The notes under the pieces are model-generated. The model was not told the DNA's origin and did not search any database. It was given only the letters and a program-made list of their open reading frames with translations. A stretch of 64,000 bases of DNA from Longispora fulva. Its GTDB lineage: Bacteria > Actinomycetota > Actinomycetes > Mycobacteriales > Micromonosporaceae. The DNA lies in contig NZ_JADOUF010000001.1 of the NCBI RefSeq assembly GCF_015751905.1, positions 5,828,001-5,892,000 of the forward strand, written 5' to 3'. The translations under genes and the position numbers were made by a program. Each line of letters opens with the position of its first letter. Within the stretch, counting starts at the first letter, position 1. Shown here piece by piece: positions 8,624-16,963 of this stretch.

Positions 8624-9322
8624 TCACCCGCGCGGGTGGGGCCATCCGGGGAGGGCCGCCCAGTCCACCCGGTTGATCAGCCGGGACAGCAGCACGCCGA
8701 TCAGGATGCCGGCGGCGGAGTCGGTGACCCAGTGGTACCCCAGGTAGACCGTGGTGAACGTGACCACGACCACCGGCACCACCCGCACCACCCGCCGCCA
8801 CCGCCGGCTCAGCCACGGCGAGAGCAGGATCACCAGGATCGTGTACCAGACGAACGTGTTGACCATGTGCCCCGACGGGAACGACTCGTTGGCCGGCCCC
8901 CCGGAGAACCCGGGGTGCGGAGCCGCGAAGAAGGCCGGGTCGTTGGCCGGGTCGCGCGGCGGCAGCCGGTGCGACCACACCTTGAGCGGCTTGATCGCCA
9001 GCCCGGTGAGCAGGTAGCCGGCGACCACGGTCATCGGCGGCCAGATGTTGAGCAGGCCGTTGCCCCGCCAGCCGCGCCACAGCGCGATGAGCAGGCACAA
9101 CACCATCAACGGGGTACCGCCGCCGAGCCGGTTGAACACCTGGCCCAGCACCCAGGCGGCCCAGTCCGGCCGGCTAGCGTCCGCCGCGTCGCGCACCGCC
9201 AGGTCCAGGTCGAGCAGCCAGCCGGCGCCCTGGGCGAGCGCCGTGGTCAGGGCAAGCAGAACGGCCAGGCAGGCGGCATCGAGCCACCAGCCTGGCCGTA
9301 CCGTGGCCAGGGGAATTCGCAT
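8624..9322 (-). CDS. Membrane PAP2-family phosphatase
   Basis: A 232-residue integral membrane protein with about five hydrophobic helices. The PAP2 core motifs are present: a basic segment KVWSHRLPPRD near residue 113, SFPSGHMVNTF near residue 148 (catalytic His), and YLGYHWVTDSAAG near residue 193. The family dephosphorylates lipid phosphates such as undecaprenyl diphosphate or phosphatidic acid at the outer membrane face. The KxxxxxxRP motif is not canonical. No genomic partner indicates the substrate. It lies downstream of the secreted protease gene on the same strand, 6 bp away. Confidence 0.85.
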   Translation of the reverse strand: MRIPLATVRPGWWLDAACLAVLLALTTALAQGAGWLLDLDLAVRDAADASRPDWAAWVLGQVFNRLGGGTPLMVLCLLIALWRGWRGNGLLNIWPPMTVVAGYLLTGLAIKPLKVWSHRLPPRDPANDPAFFAAPHPGFSGGPANESFPSGHMVNTFVWYTILVILLSPWLSRRWRRVVRVVPVVVVTFTTVYLGYHWVTDSAAGILIGVLLSRLINRVDWAALPGWPHPRG

Positions 9323-9328
9323 CCCCTA

Positions 9329-10660
9329 TTAAAGCTTGCCGGCGAGCTTCTTCTGGATCAGATCGACCCGGACGCCCGAGTTGGGGCAGCCGCCGAAGTG
9401 GTGCAGGGCGACGACCTTGTGCGTCCGGCGCGACAGGACCGGGGAGCCGGACGAGCCGCCCTCGGTGTCGCAGAAGTACGAGACGTCGGTGCCGGGGCCG
9501 TACCCCTCGAAGTTGGGGTCGTCGACCTTGCAGTTGGCGCCGCGGTCCACGTCGCTGGTCATCGCGATCTGCTTGGCGTTGCCGCCCGGGTGCTGCGGGA
9601 TGTAGATCTCCTCGCCGGCGTCGGGCCGCCGGTCGTCGAACTCCAGGTAGCCGAACGGCTGGATCGCCTCGAAGTCGTCCACCGTGAACAGGCTGAAGTC
9701 CAGCTTGTCGTCGGTGGCGAGGAACTGGTCGCCGTACACCTTGGTCACCGGCACGGACTTCGACCCGCCGCACACCTCACACTGGTAGTTGAACCAGACC
9801 TCGGTGTTGGACACGTCGCGCTGGCTGGCGATGCAGTGCTGGTTGGTGAGCATCCGGTTGTTCGCGCCGATCCGCCACGCGGTGCACAGCTCCACCCCGT
9901 TGATCAGGAGCCGGGCGACGGGCTTGGCGTGCTCGAACTCCTTCGGGTACTCCGACTGGAAGCACACCGCGTCGGACTTGTCATCCCGCTTGCACACGCT
10001 CTCGGTGCGCGGCTTCTCCTTGGCGGCGAGCTCCTTCTTGCTGAAGCCCCGGGCGACCTTGTCGACGGTGACGCCGAGGCCGCCGAGCTTCTCGGTCGGC
10101 AGCCCCAGCTTGTCGGTGGGCAGTCGCTTGCTCACGACCTCCAGGACCGCCGTGTCGCCCGGCACGGACATGGCCCAGGTGTCCACGCCCTTCAGCGGGC
10201 CACCGGACAGGGTCTTGCCCAGGTCGAGCAGGCTCGCCGGGTCGGCCAGCGGCAGGCCCTCCGGGCCGTAGTACCGGCTCTCCCTGCCCGCCGGGTCGCT
10301 CACCTTCAGGTACTGCCCCGGGAGCAGCAACAGGTTGCTGAAGTGCGGCTTCACGTACTCCGCCTCCGCGTAGTGCAGCTCGGTCCGCTGGTGTCCGAGC
10401 AGGTCGAGCACCTGGTGCACCGGCTCCACCCCGCCGATCAGCGACGGCGCCGGCTTGACCTTGGCCACCTTCGCGGCGGCCTTCGACACCTTCGTGCCGG
10501 GCGCGCTCGCCATTCCCTGCTCAGGCTGCTGCTCCGCACTCGAGGAGGCGACCAGCATCCCGAAGGGGCCGTCCTGTCGGTGCGTGATCGCCGCCTCCGC
10601 GACCCCTCCGGCGACGATCACCATCGCCACCCCCATGAGTACCGCCACGACTCGCCGCAT
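9329..10660 (-). CDS. Secreted trypsin-like serine protease
   Basis: About 443 residues with a signal peptide (MRRVVAVLMGVAMVIVAGGVAEA). Residues ~40-220 form an unfamiliar propeptide-like region. The C-terminal half is a chymotrypsin/V8-type fold with catalytic His in MLTNQHC, Asp in DKLDFSLF, and Ser in EGGSSGSPVL; GGCPNSGVR lies near the end. Cysteines in the catalytic domain suggest disulfides after export. An ATG six codons upstream (10678) is possible, but AAGGGG stands just before the ATG at 10660, so I chose that one. The target is unknown. The protease region is certain; the role of the long N-terminal half is not. Confidence 0.87.
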   Translation of the reverse strand: MRRVVAVLMGVAMVIVAGGVAEAAITHRQDGPFGMLVASSSAEQQPEQGMASAPGTKVSKAAAKVAKVKPAPSLIGGVEPVHQVLDLLGHQRTELHYAEAEYVKPHFSNLLLLPGQYLKVSDPAGRESRYYGPEGLPLADPASLLDLGKTLSGGPLKGVDTWAMSVPGDTAVLEVVSKRLPTDKLGLPTEKLGGLGVTVDKVARGFSKKELAAKEKPRTESVCKRDDKSDAVCFQSEYPKEFEHAKPVARLLINGVELCTAWRIGANNRMLTNQHCIASQRDVSNTEVWFNYQCEVCGGSKSVPVTKVYGDQFLATDDKLDFSLFTVDDFEAIQPFGYLEFDDRRPDAGEEIYIPQHPGGNAKQIAMTSDVDRGANCKVDDPNFEGYGPGTDVSYFCDTEGGSSGSPVLSRRTHKVVALHHFGGCPNSGVRVDLIQKKLAGKL

Positions 10661-10725
10661 GATGCCCCTTCCGCGCATTTCGGGTTTCGCCGTGGTTAAC
10701 GACCCGTGCGGGGAAGGCGACGCGG

Positions 10726-11382
10726 TTATCGGATGATTCGTACCTCGTCAAGGGGCTTCTTCGTGATCGCGGGCACCTCGGCGTCGTCCGTCGGGTAGCC
10801 CACCGGGATGACCACGTACGCCCGCTCCTCCGCCGGGCGCTCCAACACCTCGTTGAGGAAACGCATCGGGCTGGGGGTGTGGGTGAGGGTCGCCAGGCCG
10901 GCGTGGTGCAGGGCCGCGAGCAGGAAACCGACCGCGATCCCGACGGACTCCTTCACGTAGTACGGCCGGGGCGTGTCGGGGCCCTTGTGGACCTCGAACA
11001 CCACGATCAGGGCCGGCGCGTCCTCCAGGAACGGCTTGTCGGTGTCCGTGCCGAGCGGCGCGAGCGCGTCCAGCCATTCCTGGGTGGCCCGCCGGGTGTA
11101 GAACTCGACCTCCTCCTCCTCGGCCGCGACCCGCAGCCGGGACTTGATCTCCGGATCGGTGACGACCACGAACCGCCACGGCTGCACGTTCGCGCCGCTC
11201 GGGGCGGTCGCGGCGACCCGGATCGCCGCGTCGATCACGTCGAGGGGCACGGGGGCGGTGGAGAAGTCGCGGATGGTCCGGCGCCGGGACATCAGGTCCG
11301 CGAACGCCTCGACCCGGGCGAGGGCCTCGTCGGCGGGCACGTCGTAGTGCGGGGCCGGGACGGTGGGGTAGCTGCGCGTCAT
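10726..11382 (-). CDS. Nitroreductase-family FMN oxidoreductase
   Basis: A 218-residue flavoprotein-type enzyme. SRRRTIRDFS near residue 32 and ATAPSGANVQPWRFVVV near residue 58 are the phosphate- and flavin-binding signatures of the nitroreductase fold. Residues ~140-200 include KESVGIAVGFLLAALHHAGLATLTHTPSP, which contributes to the dimer flavin pocket. It falls in the IYD/BluB-like branch by appearance; the substrate cannot be read off. I start at ATG 11382 rather than the open frame's upstream start at 11418, because homology begins soon after. Neither start has a good Shine-Dalgarno. Confidence 0.87.
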   Translation of the reverse strand: MTRSYPTVPAPHYDVPADEALARVEAFADLMSRRRTIRDFSTAPVPLDVIDAAIRVAATAPSGANVQPWRFVVVTDPEIKSRLRVAAEEEEVEFYTRRATQEWLDALAPLGTDTDKPFLEDAPALIVVFEVHKGPDTPRPYYVKESVGIAVGFLLAALHHAGLATLTHTPSPMRFLNEVLERPAEERAYVVIPVGYPTDDAEVPAITKKPLDEVRIIR

Positions 11383-11440
11383 GCGTCCATTGTCAGACCC
11401 CGACCGCCTAACGGACAAGAGTGTTCACTATTCGGACGGG

Positions 11441-13105
11441 TCAGCCCGGGGACTGCCCTGTCGTCCTCGGCAGCAGCCGCCCCAGCCCGGCCCTGGTCGC
11501 CACCACCGTGATCCGGTCCCCCGGCCCGAGCACATGGTCGGCCGACGGCCGATACCCCGTCCGCCCGCCGTTGCGCATCCCGATCACCCGCACCTCGCCC
11601 GAGTCGTGCGCGGCACTCAACCTGGCCCCGACCAGCTCCGACCCGGGCGCCAGCGGCAGCTCCGCCACCAACAGCACCCGCCGGCCGACCGGGATCGTCT
11701 GGATCGCCTTCCGGTCGATCATCGCGGCGGCGAACGCCGGCGCCGCCAGGTACGACACGCTCCGGGACCGGGTGATCCCCAGATGCTTCTCCACCCGGTG
11801 CGCCAGGTCCCCGTCGAACAGCCGCAGCGCCACCCACAGGTCCGGCTGCAGCTCCTTGCCGAGCAGGCCGGCGTCCAGGTTCGTCGCGTCGTCGCTCGTG
11901 ATCGTCACCAGCGCCCGGCAGGTGTCCACCCCGGCGGCGAGCAGCGTCTCCCGCCGGCTGGCGTCCCCGACGATCACCTCGAGGCCGAGCGACCGGACCA
12001 CCGGCACCCCGACGGCCTTCTCGTTGCTCTCGACGGCCACCACGTCCACGCCCAGGTCGTGCAGCTGCCGGACCACCCGGGTGCCGACATTCCCCAGCCC
12101 GATGACGACCACGTGTCCGGAGTGCGAGGTCCGGGGCTTGTTCAACGCGATCGCCAGCCGGGTGTTCACCACGAACTCGACAGCCAGCGCCGTGGCCACC
12201 GGCACCAGGATCACCAGGCCGGCGAGGGTGACCACGACCTGTACCACCCGTTCGGGCCCGTGCAGGTTCTGGTCGACCTGGCCGGAGCCGGCGGAGGTCA
12301 TCATCATCTCGTACGCCGACGTCAGCCAGGACTTTCCGGTCAGCTCCGACCACACCGTCGACACGACAGCCATCAGGCTCAGCCCCACGGCCGCCGCGAT
12401 CCACAGCTTCCGGAACCGCAGCACGTCCCACAGCATCTTGGCCGGCGCGCGCCGCTTCGGCGGGGCCGGCGCGGCCTCCTCCGGCACGCCGGTCGCGAGC
12501 GCGAGCACCAGGTCGGTACTCCGCTCCCCCTCCGGCAGCAGCGGCGACGGCGTCTCGGTCGGGTCGGTGAGCGTGCACAGCACCTGGTCCTCGGGCACCG
12601 AGTCGCGGTGCGCGACCCGCAGCGTCTGGCCGGGCAGCCGGACCACGCTCAGCGTCGGGTCGTTGAGGGCCGCCACCACGAACGCCGGGGCGGCGATCGT
12701 CGCGTCCGACAGCGCCGTGCAGTCGTCGAACAGCTCGTGCATCCGCCGCCCGAGGCTCATACTCGACATCCGGACCACCAGCCGCAGCCCCGGGTGCAGA
12801 TCCTGGGCGCGCAGGGCGGCGTGGATATTCTCGACGTCCCCGTGCTGCACGAGCGCCAACGCCCGAGCCTCCGGCAGCCCCGCCGCCCGGAACGTGTCCT
12901 CGTCGAGCCGGGTGGACTCCACGATCCGCACCCCCGGCAGCCGGGAGATGTCGGGCCCGTGATTGTCCCGTTTGGACCTGAGGATGACGGTGACGTTCTC
13001 CCCGTACTTCTTCGTCAGCTCCTCCGCCAGCCGGAACGCGAGCGGATTGTCCCCACAGACGACGAAATGCCGGCGTTGCACGCGCCGAGGGAGCACAGGG
13101 GACAT
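11441..13105 (-). CDS. RCK-TM-RCK ion-channel-like NAD-binding protein (CASTOR/POLLUX-like)
   Basis: About 554 residues. An N-terminal TrkA-N/RCK Rossmann domain (FVVCGDNPLAFRLAEEL) is followed by two membrane helices around residues 234-251 and 287-311, with a pore-loop-like stretch between them (SWLTSAYEMMMTSAGSG). A second TrkA-N domain (HVVVIGLGNVGTRVV) and a TrkA-C-like tail end the protein. It resembles a nucleotide-gated cation channel subunit, but the potassium filter TVGYGD is absent. The frame is open to a TTG at 13132. I start at ATG 13105, which sits exactly 7 nt after TACCAT, a leaderless arrangement. Confidence 0.85.
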   Translation of the reverse strand: MSPVLPRRVQRRHFVVCGDNPLAFRLAEELTKKYGENVTVILRSKRDNHGPDISRLPGVRIVESTRLDEDTFRAAGLPEARALALVQHGDVENIHAALRAQDLHPGLRLVVRMSSMSLGRRMHELFDDCTALSDATIAAPAFVVAALNDPTLSVVRLPGQTLRVAHRDSVPEDQVLCTLTDPTETPSPLLPEGERSTDLVLALATGVPEEAAPAPPKRRAPAKMLWDVLRFRKLWIAAAVGLSLMAVVSTVWSELTGKSWLTSAYEMMMTSAGSGQVDQNLHGPERVVQVVVTLAGLVILVPVATALAVEFVVNTRLAIALNKPRTSHSGHVVVIGLGNVGTRVVRQLHDLGVDVVAVESNEKAVGVPVVRSLGLEVIVGDASRRETLLAAGVDTCRALVTITSDDATNLDAGLLGKELQPDLWVALRLFDGDLAHRVEKHLGITRSRSVSYLAAPAFAAAMIDRKAIQTIPVGRRVLLVAELPLAPGSELVGARLSAAHDSGEVRVIGMRNGGRTGYRPSADHVLGPGDRITVVATRAGLGRLLPRTTGQSPG

Positions 13106-13112
13106 GTGCCCG

Positions 13113-13118
13113 ATGGTA
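13113..13118 (-). promoter_or_regulatory. Probable -10 element (TACCAT) of a leaderless transcript
   Basis: TACCAT on the minus strand ends 7 nt before the ATG of the RCK protein gene. The same spacing recurs at other genes in this window that lack a Shine-Dalgarno. Confidence 0.4.
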
Positions 13119-13205
13119 GCCACGCGACGCAACCCGCCGTCCTCGCGCCGGGCCGGAGACGCGGAACGGCGGGCGGCACGATCGCCACCCGCCGTACCCG
13201 TAAGG

Positions 13206-13559
13206 TCAGAGCGCCGGTTCGAGGACCAGGACCTCCCAGGCCCCCTCGCGCACCTCTTGCACGCTGTAACTGTTGGGGCGGACCAGGACCAGCGGCCCGT
13301 CGGCGGTCGGCAGCTCGCGAATCGCGCTGCCGTCCTCCTCCACCAGGTGGCCGATCAGAATCCCGTCAGCGTCGACGAGCTTCCAACCGTCGTTGGGGCG
13401 GATCTCGTAGCGGAGGCCGGGCACCAACCACTGTCGGTAGGTCATCCCATCGTGCTCGACCAGGACGCCGGCGATCCCGTAGATCGTCGCCGGGTGGCCG
13501 GAACCGCCATGGCGGGCCGGCTCGTCGCTGGTCCGCCCGTAGGTCTCCAGAGCAGCCAT
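13206..13559 (-). CDS. Small hypothetical protein, beta-rich
   Basis: 117 residues; not recognised. The ATG at 13559 is preceded by AAAGGGGGAG (a strong Shine-Dalgarno); the open frame continues upstream to 13640 but that part is unlikely to be translated. The sequence is acidic and looks like alternating beta strands, with no signal peptide, membrane helix or cysteine: GIAGVLVEHDGMTYRQWLV, then WKLVDADGILIGHLVEEDG, then LVLVRPNSYSVQEV. It lies at the left end of the accessory patch that carries the deaminase toxin genes, on the same strand. No function is proposed. Confidence 0.7.
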   Translation of the reverse strand: MAALETYGRTSDEPARHGGSGHPATIYGIAGVLVEHDGMTYRQWLVPGLRYEIRPNDGWKLVDADGILIGHLVEEDGSAIRELPTADGPLVLVRPNSYSVQEVREGAWEVLVLEPAL

Positions 13560-13977
13560 TACTCCCCCTTTCGGGGCGTGTGCGCTGACCACGGCGGGTG
13601 GCCAACGCAGGACAATTGCCGCAATTAGGGTAACCAACATCTTGCAGATGTGGGTACCCTTCGCGCTTCTGATCTACGCAACGAGCGAATCCCGCCCAGG
13701 GCTCGCCCGGACGGCCGATTATTCGCCATCAATGGCCAGATCTCCGCAACCTTCCGAATGAGTGCCCACGCCACCACACTCCGCAACAACCAACCCGAAA
13801 CCCATTCACATGTACGAATGGTCCAGCCCCCGACAGCGCCGACCCTCAACGACACCTTCGCCCTTCGTCCACCGAATCGTTCAGGCTCCGAAACATCGCG
13901 ACTGATTCAGCAGCTCAGCGCCCTGTTTGGATCCTCCAGCGAGGCGCGTGGACCGCTCCGTTCGCCACGGAGGCCGG
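13560..13977. other. 418-bp gene-poor stretch with small palindromes
   Basis: No convincing gene. Visibly lower in GC than its surroundings. Two clean inverted repeats sit upstream of the minus-strand hypothetical gene: AATTGC-C-GCAATT (13614-13626) and CATCT-tgc-AGATG (13638-13650), then GGGTACCC. These could be operators. The plus-strand open frame across it has atypical codon use and I treat it as spurious. Confidence 0.5.
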
Positions 13978-14217
13978 CTACTGCGGATCGCCGCGCCACT
14001 CGCCCTCGTCAGGCCCGTCCCAGTGCAGGCCCCTGTCGTTGCCCTCCGGGTCGAACTCGCGGACCACGAACCACCCTGGCCCGTCGGCTGGCGGCGTCAA
14101 GCCGAGCGAGCACGCGAATTCGGTGAGTTCGTCCGTGCCCATGACCTCACTGCGCACGAGCAGGTCGTCAAGAATGGGTTGAGCCGCCCGCAGGGGGAAC
14201 TGACCTGGCCTGCTCAT
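13978..14217 (-). CDS. Putative immunity protein of the DddA-like deaminase toxin
   Basis: 79 residues, acidic (many Asp/Glu, with a GPDEGEWRGDPQ tail), cytosolic, with no recognised domain. The start codon overlaps the toxin stop as ATGA (14214-14217), the tight coupling usual for toxin-immunity pairs, and the order toxin-then-immunity fits polymorphic-toxin loci. The charge would suit blocking a DNA-binding toxin surface. Known partners of this deaminase class include Imm1-family proteins; a loose LHWDGP segment resembles them, but the protein is short and I cannot assign the family. Immunity function is inferred from position only. Confidence 0.6.
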   Translation of the reverse strand: MSRPGQFPLRAAQPILDDLLVRSEVMGTDELTEFACSLGLTPPADGPGWFVVREFDPEGNDRGLHWDGPDEGEWRGDPQ

Positions 14218-14624
14218 GGTGCCCCTTCCAGTCCGTCTCCGGTGCCAGGGTAGTTGAAGACCTTCGTGCTGCCGTCCGCGAAGACCTGGTGAACGACGAG
14301 CCGCGTGCCGGCCGGAAGGACCGCTCGAAGGTTTTCCGCGCAGCCCCGCGCACCGAGGCACGGCCGCATATTGATGTACAAGGTGGCCTCCCGCACGCCG
14401 TCACGCCGCATGATCGCGGCCGCGTGCCCCTCGACGTGCCCGGTCATCGACCCATACGAGTCATAAGGCTCCTTGAGCCCGGCTCCGCCCGTGGCGGGTC
14501 CGTCGCCAACGGGGCCGAACAATCCTGTGAGCGGCTGACCGAACCGGTCATAGAGCCTGCCGATCGCCGACCCCCGACCGACATGCGGCACGATCTCAGC
14601 AGAGCGGGCCGGAACCGACCGCAC
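14214..14624 (-). CDS. DddA-like (SCP1.201-like) double-stranded DNA cytosine deaminase toxin domain
   Basis: 136 residues from a GTG at 14624. The deaminase zinc motif is complete: GHVEG near residue 63 (zinc His and catalytic Glu) and PC-x5-C (Cys 89 and 95), followed by LRAVLPAGTRLVVH, all typical of the SCP1.201-like/DddA family that converts C to U in double-stranded DNA. An N-terminal SAIGRLYDRFGQPLTG segment matches the short beta lead-in of such toxins. The frame upstream of the GTG encodes a 22-residue Pro/Ala-rich linker and then hits the TGA of the helical protein at 14691, which is in the same frame. No Shine-Dalgarno precedes the GTG. It may thus be a fusion broken by one stop codon, or a separate gene. 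Activity is not demonstrated. Confidence 0.75.
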   Translation of the reverse strand: MRSVPARSAEIVPHVGRGSAIGRLYDRFGQPLTGLFGPVGDGPATGGAGLKEPYDSYGSMTGHVEGHAAAIMRRDGVREATLYINMRPCLGARGCAENLRAVLPAGTRLVVHQVFADGSTKVFNYPGTGDGLEGAP

Positions 14625-14690
14625 CAGCGGCTCGGGCTGCCGCTCAACCGGCCCCGCAGGCGCCGGGGCGCTGGCGGCCGGCGTCGGCCC

Positions 14691-14951
14691 TCAACCGTTG
14701 CCCATCGCGCGGTGCACGCCGCCAAGTGCTTCCTGGATCTGCTCCTTGGCAGCGTTGATCAGATTGGTCGCCTCTTCGGCCTGGCCCCTGGCGTACAGCG
14801 CGTTCTCCAGTCCACGCTGATCTCCCACCTCGGAGAACAACCCAATGGAACCCTCAAGGCCCTCCTGGGCGGCCGAGCCCATCTCGATCGCGGAGTCCGC
14901 CTGCTGGTCCATCTCCGTCAACTGACCTAGCACATCGTCAAGCCGTGACAC
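14691..14951 (-). CDS. Small helical protein, likely N-terminal targeting domain of the deaminase toxin
   Basis: 86 residues, almost entirely alpha-helical and rich in Ala/Glu/Gln, resembling the short helical leaders (DUF6244-like, roughly WXG100-sized) that precede deaminase toxins in Micromonosporaceae. It begins MSRLDDVLGQLTEMDQQADSA and ends HRAMGNG before TGA (14691-14693). No signal peptide and no WXG motif. The toxin domain continues in the same frame beyond this TGA through a Pro/Ala linker. The role may be toxin delivery or stability; this is inference from arrangement. Confidence 0.65.
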   Translation of the reverse strand: MSRLDDVLGQLTEMDQQADSAIEMGSAAQEGLEGSIGLFSEVGDQRGLENALYARGQAEEATNLINAAKEQIQEALGGVHRAMGNG

Positions 14952-14992
14952 GTCTTCTCCCCTACGGAGTACCGAGCCCGAACAAGGGTGGG

Positions 14993-15280
14993 TCAGGACA
15001 GCCAGGCGTCGTCACAGACGAGCGCCGCGAACGCCTCACGCTGACCGGGCTCGGCGAAATCCCCGGACACGAAGGTGTGCAGCACCATGAGCCGGTCGAC
15101 CCCGCCGCGATTCATGATCGTTCGACAGCCGACCGGCGCGTCCGGCCCCTTGGAGAACCCGAACTTCCCTTCGTCGTCGACAAAGATCAGCGCGTCGATC
15201 TCGTCCGGCCGATAGCTGTCGACGAAACTCACGATCCGCTGACCCAGTTCCACGATCTGCGCTGGTGAAGCCTTGAACAT
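14993..15280 (-). CDS. Hypothetical protein upstream of the deaminase cassette
   Basis: 95 residues; not recognised. An alpha/beta protein starting MFKASPAQIVELGQRIVSF, with IDALIFVDDEGKFGFSKG in the middle and two cysteines (CRTIMN and VCDDAWLS). No signal peptide or membrane helix. A Shine-Dalgarno-like GAAGGG is about 11 nt before the ATG. It heads the minus-strand set that continues with the helical protein (41-bp gap), deaminase and putative immunity gene, so it is probably co-transcribed. Whether it is an accessory, a second immunity protein or unrelated is open. Confidence 0.6.
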   Translation of the reverse strand: MFKASPAQIVELGQRIVSFVDSYRPDEIDALIFVDDEGKFGFSKGPDAPVGCRTIMNRGGVDRLMVLHTFVSGDFAEPGQREAFAALVCDDAWLS

Positions 15281-15463
15281 GGCGGCTGCCCTTCGGGAGG
15301 ATCATTCAGTTTCTTCCGCACACAAGCTCACCAGCTGCCGCATCGGGAAAGAACGGCTCGGCGACGCCAGCGGGAGGGCAACGACTAGGCATCGAGAAGG
15401 CGGCGACTGTCCTCGATCCCAGCCCGTTAACCTGTGGAGACACTGTCGAGCGCGGGAGGCGAA

Positions 15464-16963
15464 GTGGTGTCGCGAGCAGCGGACGCGGTCCCCAACATCG
15501 CTCTGTACAACCTGCGGGACGCGGCCGGCCAGACCCAGCAGGACGTCGCCGACGCGCTCAACGCACTGGGTGCCACCATCCAACGCCGTGGAATCGCCGT
15601 GTCAGCGAATCAGGTCAGCCGCTGGGAGCGGGGAATCACCCACCCGTCCGGTATCCACAGACAGCTGCTGGCGGAGCACTTCGGCGTGTCCTTGGCAGAG
15701 CTCGGGCTCGCCAGGCCGCGGGTCATAGGGGGCGCCGCCGCCGGTACCAGTGAGACCGCATCTTTCGGGTTCGACACACACCTCGCGGAGCACGTAACAG
15801 AGCCGCAGGTGGCGCGTAGCCAGTCTGATTGGCGCGCTGTCCGTGCTCGGCTGAACCTCCGCCGCGGGCACATCGCCCGAGCGGCGGCCTTGCTCTATGA
15901 CCAGGAGTTTCGGCTGGGCAGCACTGGCCTCATCGCGCATCCGTCCTGGTTGCTCGCGGCTCCGAAAGAACTCAACGAGATCCGCATCGGCTACGAAGAC
16001 CGGGGACAGCCCCCGGTTGATGGCACCGAGGAAGTGAACTCGAGGGCAAGGCCGCTCGTGGGCGTTGGCCGTCGCTATCAGCGCTACAGCCAGGCTGTGC
16101 GCGATCTGGACCATCCACGGCTCTTCGAGAACCGCCTGGCATGGCGTCTGCTGGACGTCAACTGGGACCACCCGGTTGCGGCGCTGACTTTCGGCCCCAG
16201 CACCTATTTCGAAGGATTCGACGTCGCGGAGTCTCTCGCCCACGAGATGGCCTCCCAGCACGTTGTCGAAGGAAGCGATAATCTCCGGCCCACGAGCTGG
16301 CGGGGGCTGCCCTTTCGCCGGGAACTGGCTGATCCCTTCGATCTGTCCCGGCGTCCGACAACGTCATCCACGGACACGCTGACTCTGCGTGTCGACCGGG
16401 ATGGTGCGACCTTCGTCCTGCACAGTCGGGCCGCCAATCGAGTGGCTATCGCGGGCGGCACGCTGCACATCATGCCGGCGGGAGTCTTCCAGCCGTCGAG
16501 CATCGTGCCGACCGCCCAGCACTCGGACTTCGATCTCTGGCGCAACATCATGCGGGAGTACAGCGAGGAGTTTCTGGGCAACGCGGAGCACGGTGGCGAC
16601 GGACAACCAGCGGACTACGCAGCTGAGCCGCTCTCATCCTTCGCCCAAGCCAGAAACGCGGGCGGAATCCGCGTCTATTGCCTCGGCATCGCCCTCGACG
16701 CGCTCACGCTCTGGGGTGAGATCCTGACCGTCGCCGTCTATGACGGACAGGTTTACGACCGCCTCTTCGCCGACATGGTCGACGCGAACGACGAGGGCAC
16801 CGTAGTCACGACGGGCTCCGCTCATCCCACACCGGCACTCCCTTTCACCCGTCATGTCATCGATGAGCTGCTCAATAGTGGCCGTCTCGCGCCGGCGGCA
16901 GCAGGGTGCCTGGAGTTGGCATGGCAACACCGCTCGACGATCCTCGAAAGGAAACGCACGTGA
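15464..16963 (+). CDS. HTH (XRE) regulator with a Nudix-like C-terminal domain
   Basis: About 499 residues. An N-terminal Cro/C1-type HTH (VSANQVSRWERGITHPSGIHRQLLAEHFGVSLAEL by parts, roughly residues 45-85) is joined to a long helical region and a C-terminal domain. There, MREYSEEFLG matches the REUxEExGU core of a Nudix box, but the upstream Gly-x5-Glu part is not evident, so it may bind rather than hydrolyse nucleotides. The GTG at 15464 follows GGGAGG closely; the open frame extends to 15434. It ends in a 4-bp GTGA overlap with the epimerase gene, so the two are coupled. It may sense a nucleotide sugar or similar ligand, as Nudix regulators do; this is inference. Confidence 0.72.
   Translation: MVSRAADAVPNIALYNLRDAAGQTQQDVADALNALGATIQRRGIAVSANQVSRWERGITHPSGIHRQLLAEHFGVSLAELGLARPRVIGGAAAGTSETASFGFDTHLAEHVTEPQVARSQSDWRAVRARLNLRRGHIARAAALLYDQEFRLGSTGLIAHPSWLLAAPKELNEIRIGYEDRGQPPVDGTEEVNSRARPLVGVGRRYQRYSQAVRDLDHPRLFENRLAWRLLDVNWDHPVAALTFGPSTYFEGFDVAESLAHEMASQHVVEGSDNLRPTSWRGLPFRRELADPFDLSRRPTTSSTDTLTLRVDRDGATFVLHSRAANRVAIAGGTLHIMPAGVFQPSSIVPTAQHSDFDLWRNIMREYSEEFLGNAEHGGDGQPADYAAEPLSSFAQARNAGGIRVYCLGIALDALTLWGEILTVAVYDGQVYDRLFADMVDANDEGTVVTTGSAHPTPALPFTRHVIDELLNSGRLAPAAAGCLELAWQHRSTILERKRT

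Noticed and set aside
13650-14126. Plus-strand 158-residue ORF in the 13.6-14.1 kb region
   Set aside because: Low-complexity second half, no Shine-Dalgarno, no recognisable fold, and it overlaps the immunity gene antisense.
15391-15417. Operator for the HTH/Nudix-like regulator (ATCGAG...CTCGAT)
   Set aside because: 6-bp arms separated by 15 bp are common by chance; no second copy was seen.
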